A DNA stretch of 64,000 nt from Pseudomonas sp. 31-12 (GCF_003151075.1 NZ_CP029482.1:3720001-3784000); one strand, 5' to 3'. Numbered from the stretch's first letter, positions 18,189 through 27,328 are shown. Made by a program: numbers and translations. Notes: generated by a model from the sequence alone, not told the origin.

Positions 18189-18413
18189 CTAGTCTTCCAG
18201 CCCCAGATCTTTCCTGATGTCCGCTGCCGAATGCACTGGCTCCATCCCATTGCGCACACGCTTCAGGATTTCAACGGAAAGGTAGTATTCCTCCAGTTCC
18301 GGAAGTCCACGGACAACGATTTCCCGTAGAAAATACGCCTTCGGGCGACCGGTACTCGCTGCCAGGAAATCCAGTCTCCGATGGGTTTCAGGGCTGAGTC
18401 GAACTGACGCCAT
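18189..18413 (-). CDS. Orphan ribbon-helix-helix antitoxin (RelB/CopG-like)
   Basis: 74 residues. MASVRLSPETHRRLDFLA and TGRPKAYFLREIV form a ribbon-helix-helix domain. The C-terminal part, ending VHSAADIRKDLGLED, is typical of antitoxins that pair with RelE/ParE toxins. The toxin would be expected directly downstream on the minus strand, but only the RuvC remnant is there. It is the third orphan antitoxin in 4.7 kb. Confidence 0.75.
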   Translation of the reverse strand: MASVRLSPETHRRLDFLAASTGRPKAYFLREIVVRGLPELEEYYLSVEILKRVRNGMEPVHSAADIRKDLGLED

Positions 18414-18966
18414 TTCTACGCCTCTCTATGATCGCTAAGACCATGGTTCGCCAAGGCGGCCTACACATGGATGGCCTTCTGTTGAACATCCCTGCGCTCG
18501 ACCTATCAATGACTTGGAGTGCCACCTCAGATACGGAATTGGCGAACGTTGGTAGCGCTCCCGTATCAGCGATCACCACTGTGAAAAAGGTGCAACTCTT
18601 GGCCTCCTCGTTTCAAAGTAGTAAGCAGCGTAAAAATTTTCTTCATCAATCAGGCATCAAACCCAGTCATTGTTGTATTTGTTGACGATTGAAATTAAGC
18701 CTCTAGCATGTTTCCGTATGTTTTAAAGCATCTAGCCTAGTTTACATTAGACCTATCTTACATAACAAAAGTATCGTTAGTTCCTCTGGTTCTTGGACTA
18801 CTGCATGCGGCCAACTTAACATCGACGGAGCGCGCCCAGGCGGCGTGATTGCGACGGTCAGATACGCAATTGCTAGACTTGAACAAACATTGCGAAACTC
18901 TGAAAAAAATCACAACGAACCAAAAAATCTTTATTCCCGATGTACCTTCAATTTGGAGAAGTCATC
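18414..18966. other. Intergenic stretch, no supported gene
   Basis: AT content rises after 18680. Short open frames on both strands (around 18390-18685) lack RBS and recognisable motifs. The promoter of the NTF2-like gene probably lies in its last 200 bases. Confidence 0.4.
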
Positions 18967-19443
18967 ATGGCTGAATCTGAGACCCGTCCCCCGCTACCGC
19001 CTTTTGATCGTGAGTCTGCAATCCTTAAAGTTCGTCTGGCTGAAGATGGATGGAATAGCCGAGACGCAGAAAAAGTTGCCTTGGCCTATACCACCAACAC
19101 CAGATGGCGCAATCGAGTCGATTTCGCGGTCAACCGGGCCGAAGCCCAAGCTTTCCTGACACGAAAATGGAACAAGGAATTGGATTATCGACTGATCAAA
19201 GAGCTATGGGCGTTCACCGAAAATCGTATTGCTGTCCGATACGCCTATGAGTGGCACGACGATTCAGGGAACTGGTACCGCTCGTACGGAAATGAAAACT
19301 GGGAATTCGCAGAAAACGGTTTGATGGCTCATCGTTTTGCCTGCATTAATGACATGCCCATCAAAGAGTCAGAAAGAAAGTTTCGTTGGCCGCTAGGCCG
19401 TCGACCCGACGACCATCCGAGCCTTTCAGAGTTAGACCTCTGA
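18967..19443 (+). CDS. NTF2-like protein (DUF1348/SnoaL fold)
   Basis: 158 residues from ATG 18967 with GGAGAA upstream. The pattern [35 protein letters not shown] and [24 protein letters not shown] is that of the DUF1348 group of nuclear-transport-factor-2-like proteins. These have a cone-shaped alpha+beta fold with a small-molecule pocket. No enzymatic role is established for the group. It is probably cytosolic. Confidence 0.85.
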   Translation: MAESETRPPLPPFDRESAILKVRLAEDGWNSRDAEKVALAYTTNTRWRNRVDFAVNRAEAQAFLTRKWNKELDYRLIKELWAFTENRIAVRYAYEWHDDSGNWYRSYGNENWEFAENGLMAHRFACINDMPIKESERKFRWPLGRRPDDHPSLSELDL

Positions 19444-19569
19444 TGAGGGTTGGAGGCTCGCTCGAAAAGACAAAGATACTCAGAAGGCTAGCGATAGGCG
19501 GAGCTTTGATAAGGCCGCTGATGGTTATCAACATGGCGGGTACAGCTGTGCTTGCCAATCGGAGGCAGC

Positions 19570-19929
19570 ATGAAACGCTTTTATGTAGTTACCCTTACCA
19601 TTGGACTTTCCCTATTACACGCCACGTCCGCGAGCGCTGACGAGGTGCTTTCGCAAGCTGACGACACCACAGCTGGCGCGGCATTTGGAGCAGGTACTGG
19701 CGTATTAATTGGCGGAGCCGCAGGCGGTCCCTTGGGCGCACTAATAGGAGCTGGGCTTGGACTTTTAGGTGGACGGGAAGTGCAAAAGGCTACTGGCCTA
19801 GAGGAGCGTGCCTACACAGTCCGTAGCAACACCGGTGAAGAACGAGTGGTCCGTTCGCCGCGTGAAGAGTTTGCCATCGGTCAACAGGTGGACGTTAGAG
19901 GGAGACGACTGCATGCCACCTCTCCCTAA
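19570..19929 (+). CDS. Glycine-zipper outer-membrane-type protein
   Basis: 119 residues from ATG 19570 with GGAGG nine bases upstream. A signal peptide ends near SASADE. Residues about 35-65 are a glycine zipper (AAFGAGTGVLIGGAAGGPLG and onward), which inserts into or oligomerises in membranes. The C-terminal part is polar. It resembles small envelope proteins of the 17 kDa/glycine-zipper 2TM group, with a specific role unknown. A strong terminator follows. Confidence 0.75.
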   Translation: MKRFYVVTLTIGLSLLHATSASADEVLSQADDTTAGAAFGAGTGVLIGGAAGGPLGALIGAGLGLLGGREVQKATGLEERAYTVRSNTGEERVVRSPREEFAIGQQVDVRGRRLHATSP

Positions 19930-19950
19930 ATATTGCAGTGGTCGCCATTG

Positions 19951-19975
19951 AGCCCGCCGCCCGCGGGCTTTTTTT
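19951..19975 (+). terminator. Rho-independent terminator
   Basis: AGCCCGC (19951-19957) pairs with GCGGGCT (19963-19969), followed by seven T. Confidence 0.88.
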
Positions 19976-19991
19976 CACTTGCAATCCTGAC

Positions 19992-20052
19992 TGTTGCCGC
20001 TGACCGAAAACTGACCCAGTAGAGGCTGTTCTGCCGACTGAAAACTGACCCA
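19992..20052 (+). mobile_element. Solo end of an IS21-type element
   Basis: TGTTGCCGCTGACCGAAAAC at 19992 and the following 40 bases, with a second GACTGAAAACTGACCC, are nearly identical to the reverse complement of 63074-63134, the outer end of the IS21-type element near the right of the window. No transposase gene is attached, so this is a solo end left by deletion or recombination. Confidence 0.75.
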
Positions 20053-20210
20053 AGGTTACAGTGTCTAAGCACATCTAAGAACTCGAAGGCCATTTGCGCG
20101 TCCGTCTTATCTGAGCGTTGCCCCTTGAAGTCACCACGAAAAGCGCCGCGGGATTAACACCGAAGATCACTAGATTTAATGGATCACTGCATTGCGATTG
20201 GAGAATGAGG

Positions 20211-20672
20211 CTATCGTCCCTCAATTAATCGATCACGGATACCTGCAACCGCAGCCTGAATCTCCATGACTTTTTCTATGTTCATTCCCACTGCCGACTG
20301 GATGCAGCCCGGGACTTTTAGTGCTTCAGACTTCAACGCCCTTCCCTTGTCGGTGAGCTTAACCCGCACCTGGCGCTCGTCTTTCGGGTCCCGGCAACGG
20401 GTTATGAAACCCGCGCTTTCCAGACGCTTTACCAACGGGGTCAGGGTGCTCGACTCAAGGAACAATTTGCTGCCCAGATCCTTGATGATCTGATCATCCT
20501 TTGCCCACAGGGCCACCATCAGCAAATACTGCGGATACGTGAGACCTATGGCCTCCAGAATCGGCCGATAAAACTGCGTCAGCGCATGGCCTGTTGAGTA
20601 AATCGTAAAGCACAAAAACTCATTCAGTGGCGCGAAACCATCGCCACGAATTTCTGATTCAGACACCTGCAT
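20211..20672 (-). CDS. MarR/OhrR family redox-type regulator
   Basis: 153 residues. The N-terminal LNEFLCFTIYSTGHALTQFYRP places a cysteine (C21) exactly where OhrR proteins carry the peroxide-sensing Cys. The winged-helix part has YPQYLLMVALWAKDDQ and SSTLTPLVKRLESAGFITR with the wing DPKDERQVRVKLT. It probably represses the divergent hydrolase gene (20824) in a thiol-dependent way; this is inferred from position and family. No ohr gene is nearby. Confidence 0.85.
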   Translation of the reverse strand: MQVSESEIRGDGFAPLNEFLCFTIYSTGHALTQFYRPILEAIGLTYPQYLLMVALWAKDDQIIKDLGSKLFLESSTLTPLVKRLESAGFITRCRDPKDERQVRVKLTDKGRALKSEALKVPGCIQSAVGMNIEKVMEIQAAVAGIRDRLIEGR

Positions 20673-20823
20673 CTCCCCCTCCTACGTATGGAGACAAAAT
20701 ATTACGTGCACGACTCAATCGCAAGCTATTGACAAAAAAATATACTTGCAGCACGATTTGTACCGCGGCGATTTGTTAGCGCGCAAAACATATTTTGCCC
20801 CTCCCTTACTGGTAGACATTCAA

Positions 20824-21594
20824 ATGAAAAAGATTTTCTCGGGTTTAGCACTCGCAACTGCCTTCGCTACCGCCAGCCTCGCGTACGCTGCTGACGTCAA
20901 GCCAACCGTAGTTCTAGTGCACGGCGCTTTTGCTGACTCGTCGAGTTGGAATGGCGTGATGAATATTCTGCAAAAAGATGGCTATACAGTAATCGCAGCG
21001 GCAAACCCATTGCGCGGCGTAACAAGTGACGCCCAGTCCGTTGCGAGCATCGTCAAAAGCATCAAGACGCCCGTTGTGCTGGTTGGGCACTCTTACGGCG
21101 GGCCTGTCATTAGCGAAGCTGCTTATGGCAACCAAAATGTGAAGAGCTTGGTTTTCGTCGCTGCATTTGCGCCAGAAGCTGGCGAAACGGCAGCGGAATT
21201 GTCGGGCCGTTTCCCAGGCGGCACACTGGGCGGTGCCTTAGCTCCCCCTGTCGACCTGGCAGATGGCGGCAAGGATCTATACATCGATCAGGGCAAATTT
21301 CACGACCAGTTTGCCGCCGATGTATCCGAGGCTGACGCTCGCCTGATGGCTGCCGGTCAGCGTCCCGTTACCGTTGCCGCTTTGAACGAGGCGGCTACCG
21401 AGCCGGCTTGGAAGACCATTCCGTCATGGTTTGTTTACGGCGACAAAGACAAGAACATCCCACCTCAGGCCCTGGCTTTCATGGCTGAGCGCGCACACTC
21501 CAAACAAACAGTTGTCGTTAAGGGTGGCTCACACGTTGTCATGGTGTCCAATCCGAAGGCTGTCGCCAACCTGATCGAAAAAGCAGCAAAGTAA
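20824..21594 (+). CDS. Secreted alpha/beta hydrolase
   Basis: 256 residues from ATG 20824. A Sec signal peptide ends near LAYAADV. The mature protein is an alpha/beta hydrolase: oxyanion region VVLVHGAFADSSSW, nucleophile elbow GHSYGG, acid in YGDKDKNI, and His in KGGSHVVM. It resembles periplasmic esterase-type hydrolases often paired with MarR/OhrR or AraC regulators. A TTGACA (20729) in the divergent region is a possible -35 element. Confidence 0.85.
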   Translation: MKKIFSGLALATAFATASLAYAADVKPTVVLVHGAFADSSSWNGVMNILQKDGYTVIAAANPLRGVTSDAQSVASIVKSIKTPVVLVGHSYGGPVISEAAYGNQNVKSLVFVAAFAPEAGETAAELSGRFPGGTLGGALAPPVDLADGGKDLYIDQGKFHDQFAADVSEADARLMAAGQRPVTVAALNEAATEPAWKTIPSWFVYGDKDKNIPPQALAFMAERAHSKQTVVVKGGSHVVMVSNPKAVANLIEKAAK

Positions 21595-22158
21595 AAACTT
21601 GGTAACTGCTATGAGGTTCGGCCGTTGGCAACTATCTGAATGCCCAATAGCTCTATCCACTCTAGAAGCCGTAAGAACCTAAGGCACCTAAAGTATGTGG
21701 CCTTACTCTGCAATCAGATTCTTCACAGCAAATAACTTTCGTTAATCTCGCTCCTTCTGCATTTATTTAGCCCGCGCTTCCACGCGGGTTTTTCTTGCCT
21801 TATCGCGTCGGAACTTGCATCTCCTTCTGTCTGATCCGCATATTTTTTAGAGATCTGACGCTGTACCGAAAAAAGCCCTGCGCCAACAATGAGTCAAGTA
21901 TTTTCTAAGGCGGGTTATCTCAGTGCCCATCAAATGGTCGTTACGCAGCGATTCAACAACACAAACTTGGGTCCGGCGATTGGATAGCCTTCACCTGCGA
22001 GGTTCGTTGTCTAGCTACATTTTTTAACGGATCTTCCAGCACATATGCTTGCCGCGTCGGCACACATGAGCGCCCGAATCTAACAGTTAATTTTAACACT
22101 CCAGTTCGTCTGATCCACCAGCCGCTGTGTGAATCAAGGAGCTGCACAGGAAGCATTC
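21595..22158. other. Intergenic stretch with terminator
   Basis: A T-tailed hairpin lies at 21771-21793. The remainder, to the SCO1 gene, shows no coding signal on either strand. The last 200 bases may hold the SCO1-PCuAC promoter. Confidence 0.45.
21771..21793 (+). terminator. Rho-independent terminator
   Basis: CCCGCG (21771-21776) and CGCGGG (21783-21788), then TTTTT. It lies 177 bases after the hydrolase stop. Confidence 0.75.
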
Positions 22159-22764
22159 ATGAACACGTTGTTAAGTCGTCGCACGATCTTACGTGGTATG
22201 AGCGTGTTAAGCCTTGGCATGCTTGCCGGTTGCGAATACAGCAGCAAGCTGTCCTACAAGCACGGAACGGACCTCAGCGACAAGATTATGGGACGAACCT
22301 TCAAACTAACAGACGCCCAGGGTGAGACGAGGCTGCTGACCAGCTATCGCGGCTTGATGCCGATGATTTTCTTCGGTTTCACCCAGTGCCCCGCGGTCTG
22401 TCCGACAACGTTAGCTCGTGCGGCACAGGCCAAAAAACTGATGGGTCGCGATGGCGATAGGCTGCAAGTGATCTTCATAACTTTGGACCCCGAACGCGAC
22501 AAGCCAAAAATGCTAGACGCTTACGTCAAGTCGTTTGATCCGAGTTTCGAGGCGTTGCACGGCAACTTGGAGGAAACCGCCGCAGTTGCGAAGGAGTTCG
22601 GTGTTTTTTTTGAAAAAATCCCCAGTGGAACGAGCTACACCCTCTCCCACACCGCGACCAGTTTTGTTTTCGACTCCAGAGGCAGCTTACGATTGGGGCT
22701 ATCGGCGTCTCTTACTGCTCAAGAATTTGCAGAAGATCTGCTCACCGTTATGGAGATCTGTTGA
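22159..22764 (+). CDS. SCO1/SenC family copper-binding lipoprotein
   Basis: 201 residues from ATG 22159, with AGGAAG upstream. The N-terminus carries twin-arginine-like residues and a lipobox MLAGC (C25). The thioredoxin fold shows the copper-binding CPAVC (C77, C81) and the distal His in YTLSHTAT. SCO proteins deliver copper to, or reduce thiols of, the CuA site of cytochrome oxidase. The stop overlaps the start of the PCuAC gene (TGATG), so both are co-translated as a copper-delivery pair. Confidence 0.92.
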   Translation: MNTLLSRRTILRGMSVLSLGMLAGCEYSSKLSYKHGTDLSDKIMGRTFKLTDAQGETRLLTSYRGLMPMIFFGFTQCPAVCPTTLARAAQAKKLMGRDGDRLQVIFITLDPERDKPKMLDAYVKSFDPSFEALHGNLEETAAVAKEFGVFFEKIPSGTSYTLSHTATSFVFDSRGSLRLGLSASLTAQEFAEDLLTVMEIC

Positions 22765-23261
22765 TGCCAATAAAAATTACAAATATTCCATTTTTGAAAA
22801 ATGTGATACGGCTGCTCTTCGGTTTTTCATTGACGGTCTTGGCCTGGCAGGTATCGGCCGAAATTCAAGTAAAGAATGCTTGGGTCCGCGCAACGGTCGC
22901 GGGGCAGCAGTCATCCGGCGCATTCATGACGCTAAAAGCGAGCAAAGATAGCAAGCTGTTGAGCGTACAATCAGCAGTTGCGCCGACTGTACAAATTCAT
23001 CAGTCAAGCATGAAAGACGATGTGATGAGCATGCATCAAGTTGAGTACGTTGCACTGCCAGCTGGAAAATCGGTTAGCTTCGAACCACATGGCTACCATG
23101 TGATGCTACTTGAGCTAAAGGCACAAATTAGGAAAGGCGATACCGTGCTGTTGACGATCATCGTGGAAAACGCTGACGGTGAAATAGATAGAATTGGCGT
23201 CGAAGCAGAGGTTAGGTCACTGGGCACTGATGATCACGGTGACATTCACAAGCAGCCTTAA
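22764..23261 (+). CDS. Periplasmic copper chaperone PCuAC
   Basis: 165 residues. Signal peptide to about WQVSAE. The mature domain has NAWVRATVAGQQSSGAFMTL and the copper-site pattern with His and Met (IHQSSMKDDVMSMHQV, then PHGYHVMLLEL) known from PCuAC, which hands Cu(I) to cytochrome oxidase together with SCO1. Its ATG overlaps the upstream SCO1 stop. Confidence 0.92.
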   Translation: MPIKITNIPFLKNVIRLLFGFSLTVLAWQVSAEIQVKNAWVRATVAGQQSSGAFMTLKASKDSKLLSVQSAVAPTVQIHQSSMKDDVMSMHQVEYVALPAGKSVSFEPHGYHVMLLELKAQIRKGDTVLLTIIVENADGEIDRIGVEAEVRSLGTDDHGDIHKQP

Positions 23262-23556
23262 AGACTCTCTACCGCGATCACTGCTCAAGCTAAGCGCCAC
23301 CCCGGTGGTGATTGACCTTGCATTGGTCACCATATGAGCCTTTTTGACGATCCCGTAATCCGATCGAAGTATCAACGCTTAACGAGCCCCATGAAATACA
23401 GGCCACCATTTCCTCCTGACAAAAAGGGAAAGGCAACCGCTATCCATTGGATTGAATAAAACTTGGGCAATCGCTTTTAGTCTGAAGCCCCACGAAAAAC
23501 AACCCTGATCCGTCCGCTATACTGATTTGACCCATTGCTGCAAAGAAACTTCAAGC
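23262..23556. other. Intergenic stretch, nothing recognised
   Basis: No coding signal, repeat or terminator that I can support. Confidence 0.4.
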
Positions 23557-24423
23557 ATGGCAACCAAAACTGCAATTGTATTTGCTGGCGGTGGCAGCTT
23601 GGGTGCTGTCCAGGTGGGCATGTTGCGGGCTTTGATTGAGGCCAATGTTCGATTTGACATGGTGGTGGGCGCTTCGGTGGGCGCCATCAACGGTTCCTAC
23701 TTTGCCGCAAGGCCCGATGTCGAGGGCGTCGAGGCGCTCGCCGATTTCTGGCGCGGCCTGAGTAAAACGGACATATTTCCCCTGTCCTGGCTCGATACCT
23801 GTAGAGGACTGATCAAACGGCGCGGCTTTCTGTTGCAGCCGGCGGCCTTGAACCGACTGCTGAGGCAGGCGCTACCCATTCGCCGCATTGAGGATGCGGC
23901 GTTGCCCCTCCACATCGTCACCACTGACCTCCTCAGCGGTGCCGAGACAGTTCTGTCCAAAGGCGAACTCGGGCAGGCTTTGCTGGCCAGCGCTGCCATC
24001 CCGCTGGTGTTCCCCTGCGTACAAATTGCCGATCAGTTCCTGATTGACGGTGGAGTGGCAAGCAATACACCAATTTCAAGTGCCGTAGCCCTAGGGGCCA
24101 CCAACGTCGTGGTGGTACCCACCGGAGTGAGCTGCGCCCTACCGCAACCGCCCCGAGGCTTGATCGCTTTAGCCCTGCATACCGTTAATCTGATGACCAT
24201 GCGCCAGTTGGTGAGCGACATCGAACACTTCCGCACCCTCACCAGCCTACATATCGTCCCGCCTTTGTGTCCCGTGGATGTCTCGGTGTTCAACTTTGCC
24301 CAGACGGAGTCTTTGTTGCAGCGCGCTTACGAGCAGACCCTCCGGTGGCTGGACGATGGGGGGCTTGAGCGCACTAAGGTACCGGGTGCCCTGACGATCC
24401 ACTCACATCTCCATGATCATTGA
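23557..24423 (+). CDS. Patatin-like phospholipase
   Basis: 288 residues from ATG 23557. The Ser-Asp dyad of patatins is intact: oxyanion loop GGGSLGAVQVG (11-21), nucleophile GASVG (S40) and DGG (D164). There is no signal peptide, so it acts in the cytosol or is exported by another route. Members hydrolyse acyl chains of phospholipids or lysophospholipids. It stands alone, flanked by mobile-element debris. Confidence 0.9.
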   Translation: MATKTAIVFAGGGSLGAVQVGMLRALIEANVRFDMVVGASVGAINGSYFAARPDVEGVEALADFWRGLSKTDIFPLSWLDTCRGLIKRRGFLLQPAALNRLLRQALPIRRIEDAALPLHIVTTDLLSGAETVLSKGELGQALLASAAIPLVFPCVQIADQFLIDGGVASNTPISSAVALGATNVVVVPTGVSCALPQPPRGLIALALHTVNLMTMRQLVSDIEHFRTLTSLHIVPPLCPVDVSVFNFAQTESLLQRAYEQTLRWLDDGGLERTKVPGALTIHSHLHDH

Positions 24424-24835
24424 GTGTCCGCTGATCTAAGCGCCAAGCCTGAGATTCGAGCGTAAGCGTCCAGTCAACACAACATTCGAACTCGCATTCG
24501 GGGGCGATGGCGTCCGCATAGGCAGCTTGATATGGACAAGAAACGTTTCTGTTATCGATCAGGCTGCCATTGTGAGTGCTCTGGGCGACCTTCCCCCATC
24601 CAGCCACGCTACGTCCTGCTCCGTCCAGATGTGATACTCGGGCCTAGAGCCAGGCTCCTCCGGGACACGGCTGCTAAGCTGATCCACAATTTCTGATGCA
24701 TGAATTAGCAATCCGCGCTGGGTCAATTTTCAATCGGCAGGGTCGGTCAGTTTTCAATCAGCGCCAACATGACGGCCATTGTCAGTCGGTTTTTTTCGGC
24801 CTATCTTATACACAACCTATACAAGAAGATCCGTC
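24424..24835. other. Debris region before the DCC fragment
   Basis: It contains a degenerate IS21-type end (24716-24769) and no intact gene. A minus-strand open frame at 24374-24607 shows no recognisable domain. Confidence 0.4.
24716..24769 (-). mobile_element. Degenerate solo IS21-type end
   Basis: Read on the minus strand it begins TGTTGGCGCTGATTGAAAAC, with a second GATTGAAAATTGACCC spaced as in the ends at 19992 and 63134 but with several differences. It belongs to a related, not identical, IS21-family element. No transposase is attached. Confidence 0.6.
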
Positions 24836-24980
24836 ATGCACAAGAAAGAGCAGTGGCCACTCACGCTTTACTTTGACGGGGAATGCCCGCTATGCGCTCG
24901 GGAAATCAAGTTTCTGAACCAACGCGCCAAGGACGCCCGACTGCGATTTGTTGACATCGGCAGCGATGAGTTCGACGCAA
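24836..24980 (+). pseudogene. Truncated DCC (DUF393) thiol-disulfide oxidoreductase-like gene
   Basis: ATG 24836 opens with the hallmark LYFDGECPLCAREIKFLNQR of DCC-family proteins, which are about 120-130 residues long. Here the homologous part ends after about 48 residues, and the frame then runs into unrelated sequence. Loss of the C-terminal two thirds makes it non-functional. Confidence 0.7.
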
Positions 24981-25087
24981 TGGCCTTGCGCATACTGCGG
25001 GTTACCGATGTACTTCGTACCCGATAACGACAGGCAACGGTTCGATATCGAGTGCGAGCATTGCCATAAGGTCAACATAGTGAGTTG
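24981..25087 (+). pseudogene. C-terminal fragment of a two-CxxC zinc-ribbon protein
   Basis: In a frame different from the DCC fragment, the sequence reads PCAYCGLPMYFVPDNDR and then ECEHCHKVNIVS with a TGA at 25085-25087. Two CxxC pairs about 20 residues apart suggest a small zinc ribbon, distantly like the Com family. There is no start codon of its own, so it is a remnant joined to the DCC fragment. Confidence 0.5.
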
Positions 25088-25116
25088 AAAGTTTGGGCAA
25101 CGGGCGTTTGGTACAC

Positions 25117-26427
25117 AGGATTATCGCGGCCATTGAGGCCGAGCTGGAGGCGCTGCAAGCCACGCCCGTGTCGACCGAGAGCAAGCAGAAGCCTAAGCGT
25201 ACCGCGTTACCACCGCTGTTCCCGCGTACTCTGATCCACCACGAACCGGATAACACGCAGTGCACCTGCGGCTGCGCCCTCAAACGCATCGGCGAGCATG
25301 TCAGCGAAAAACTCGACTACACGCCGGGCGTATTCACCGTCGAACGTCATATCCGTGGCAAGTGGGTCTGCGATGACTGCGAAACGCTGATCCAGCCTCC
25401 GGTACCGGCACAGATCATTGACAAAGGTATCCCCACGGCCGGTCTGCTTGCGCAAGTAATGATCGCCAAGTACGGTGATCATTTGCCACTGTATCGCCAG
25501 GAACAGATCTTTGGCCGGGCCGGCTTGGCCATTCCCCGCTCAACTCTGGCGCAATGGGTCGGCACCTGCGGTGTGCAGCTGCAACCGCTGGTCGATGCCT
25601 TGCGTGAGGTGGTACTCGGTCACAATGTGGTACACGCGGACGAAACCCCGGTGCAGGTGCTCATGCCGGGCGCGAAGAAAACCCATCGCGCCTATGTCTG
25701 GGCCTACTCCACCAGCGCGTTTGCCGATATCAAGGCGGTGGTTTACGACTTCACCCCAAGCCGTGCGGGCGAACACGCTCGCCGCTTCTTGCAGGGCTGG
25801 AAGGGCAAGCTGGTATGCGACGACTTTGGAGGTTATAAAGCCAGTTTTTCACTCGGGGTGACCGAAATCGGCTGCATGGCTCATGCCCGACGCAAGTTTT
25901 TTGAGCTGCACGCCACCAACAAAAGCCAGCTGGCTGAACAGGCTCTGCGCTACATCCAGGTGCTCTACGAAATAGAGCGAGAGGTTCGCGACCTGGAGCC
26001 GGATTTACGCCGCCGAATACGGCAAGAAAAAGCCGCACCAGCGATGGATACGTTGCATACCTGGATGATCGCCCAGCGCGAGCGCGTGCACGACGGAGTG
26101 GCTATAGCCAAGGCCTTGGATTACAGCCTGAAACGCTGGATGGCATTGTCACGCTATCTCGATGACGGTGCGGTGCCTATTGATAACAATCACATCGAGC
26201 AACAGATCAGGCCGTGGGCTCTAGGACGCAAGAATTGGTTCTACGCAGGATCGTTGCGCAGCGGTCAACGTGCGGCGGCGTTGATGAGTCTGATCCAATC
26301 GGCCAAGCTCAACGGACATGATCCGTACGCCTATTTGAAGGACGTACTCCAGCGGCTGCCAACGCAACGGGCGAGCGAGATCGCTGAACTGTTGCCGCAT
26401 AGTTGGATGCCGTTACGCAACCTGTAA
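25117..26427 (+). pseudogene. tnpC: IS66 transposase TnpC, N-terminally truncated
   Basis: About 436 of the usual 510 residues remain, joining in at AAIEAELEALQ. The zinc-ribbon-like CTCGCALKRIGE and CDDCE region and the DDE catalytic core are intact: HADETPVQV, CDDFGGYK and NHIEQQIRPWALGRKNWFYAGS. Without the N-terminal leucine-zipper/HTH part and TnpA/TnpB it is not expected to transpose on its own. Confidence 0.85.
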
Positions 26428-26436
26428 CGCCCGTTC

Positions 26437-26472
26437 GCTTACGTTGCTTACGTTGCTTACGTTGCTTACGTT
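26437..26472 (+). repeat. Four tandem copies of GCTTACGTT
   Basis: Exact 9-bp repeats just after the tnpC stop. The single-copy equivalent at the second IS66 remnant (about 30079) shows no such expansion, so this is a local slippage product. Confidence 0.9.
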
Positions 26473-26531
26473 GCTTCCGCATAAGTGGCAGCCGGTTTAA
26501 TTACGCAAGACGGGATGCCCGGAGCGCTTAC

Positions 26532-26680
26532 AAAGTGAGTTTGTGGACCGAAGCATGCTGTACACCGGCATCTCACGATCAAAGCGACTGGCGTTGATCC
26601 TAAGTACCCAAGAGATTGTGCAACAGGGCGTAGCTAGGCCGAACCGTAGTGACACCTTGTGCGTTGGCTTCTCGATTTGA
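26532..26680 (+). pseudogene. C-terminal fragment of a RecD/UvrD-like helicase
   Basis: Directly after the IS66 end the frame reads SEFVDRSMLYTGISRSKRLA and about 28 further residues to a TGA at 26680. SMLYTGISRSK is the motif VI region (YTA-x-TR) of UvrD/RecD-type helicases. The rest of the gene is missing, cut off by the IS66 insertion. Confidence 0.6.
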
Positions 26681-27108
26681 TTTTGATGGTCATTTCTTAG
26701 ACCACTACAGTATTGTCAAAAAAATCACGGAGTGTCTGCCTGTGCGAAGCACGGGTAGAAACCGTTCTATTTATTAACAACACACTAACGAGCGAAGCGA
26801 TCAGCCTTGGATATGGAAGTGGTTAGGCTCTGCCTGACCGCTTCCCAAGCCCCTCGGGCGGCGTAGAGCAGGGTCTGGGGCAGCGCCCCAGGGTATTGCT
26901 GCTCTAGATTTTGTTGGAATTCCCCCCTATTTTTTGATCCGAAGACGGTTTTTGACTAAGATCTCGATATAGGCGCTATTTAGTTACAAATAATATTAAC
27001 TTGTTAGTCACTATTGATAGTAACATTTTTTGCATCACTGAATTGTAAAGCTGGCACCCCATACTCGATTCGTTGCATCACGCATCTACCATTTTTTAGG
27101 AGAAACAT
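26681..27108. other. Intergenic stretch before DUF3606 gene
   Basis: It contains TGTCAAAAAAATCACGGAG at 26714-26732, nearly repeated at 11734-11751. A GC-rich region with an inverted repeat (GTCTGGGGCAGCGCCCCAG) lies near 26871-26892. No gene is seen. Confidence 0.4.
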
Positions 27109-27285
27109 ATGTCCGACAACAAAAACATTACAAGCCCATTAGATACTAGGCGCATTGATGTAAATGATCCGAACGAAGTGCGTAACTGGTGCAAATCCAT
27201 TGGCTGTACTGAATTACAGCTGTTAAGGGCTGTAAGAGCCGTAGGCACATGGGCCAGCGATGTGAAAGTTCATCTAAACAAGTAA
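27109..27285 (+). CDS. DUF3606 small protein
   Basis: 58 residues from ATG 27109, preceded by AGGAG. Pattern DTRRIDVNDPNEVRNWCKSIGCTELQLLRAVRAVG, ending in VKVHL, is that of DUF3606, a family of about 60-residue proteins common in Proteobacteria. They have a predicted helical fold and unknown function. A perfect inverted repeat follows at 27297. Confidence 0.85.
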   Translation: MSDNKNITSPLDTRRIDVNDPNEVRNWCKSIGCTELQLLRAVRAVGTWASDVKVHLNK

Positions 27286-27296
27286 CGCTCCTATTG

Positions 27297-27328
27297 ACGA
27301 GCCTCTCCCTATACGGTGGAGGCTCGTC
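27297..27328. terminator. Inverted repeat after DUF3606 gene
   Basis: GACGAGCCTC (27297-27306) and GAGGCTCGTC (27319-27328) pair perfectly. There is no T run, so termination would be weak or Rho-assisted. Confidence 0.55.

Larger units (their letters stand above)
25088..26531 (+). mobile_element. 5'-truncated IS66-family element
   Basis: The right end is present: on the minus strand it starts GTAAGCGCTCCGGGCATCCC at 26531, as IS66 ends do. The left end, tnpA, tnpB and about 100 codons of tnpC are missing. The stretch from 26473 to 26531 is repeated at about 30075-30137, so two IS66 copies have contributed. Confidence 0.8.

Noticed and set aside
18388..18579. Minus-strand frame starting MVIADTGALP, resembling a PIN-domain start
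   Set aside because: The PIN-like similarity covers only about 8 residues, no further acidic motifs follow, and it overlaps the antitoxin start.
24374..24607. 77-codon minus-strand frame after the patatin gene
   Set aside because: No recognised motif, overlaps the patatin 3' end, and lies in IS debris.
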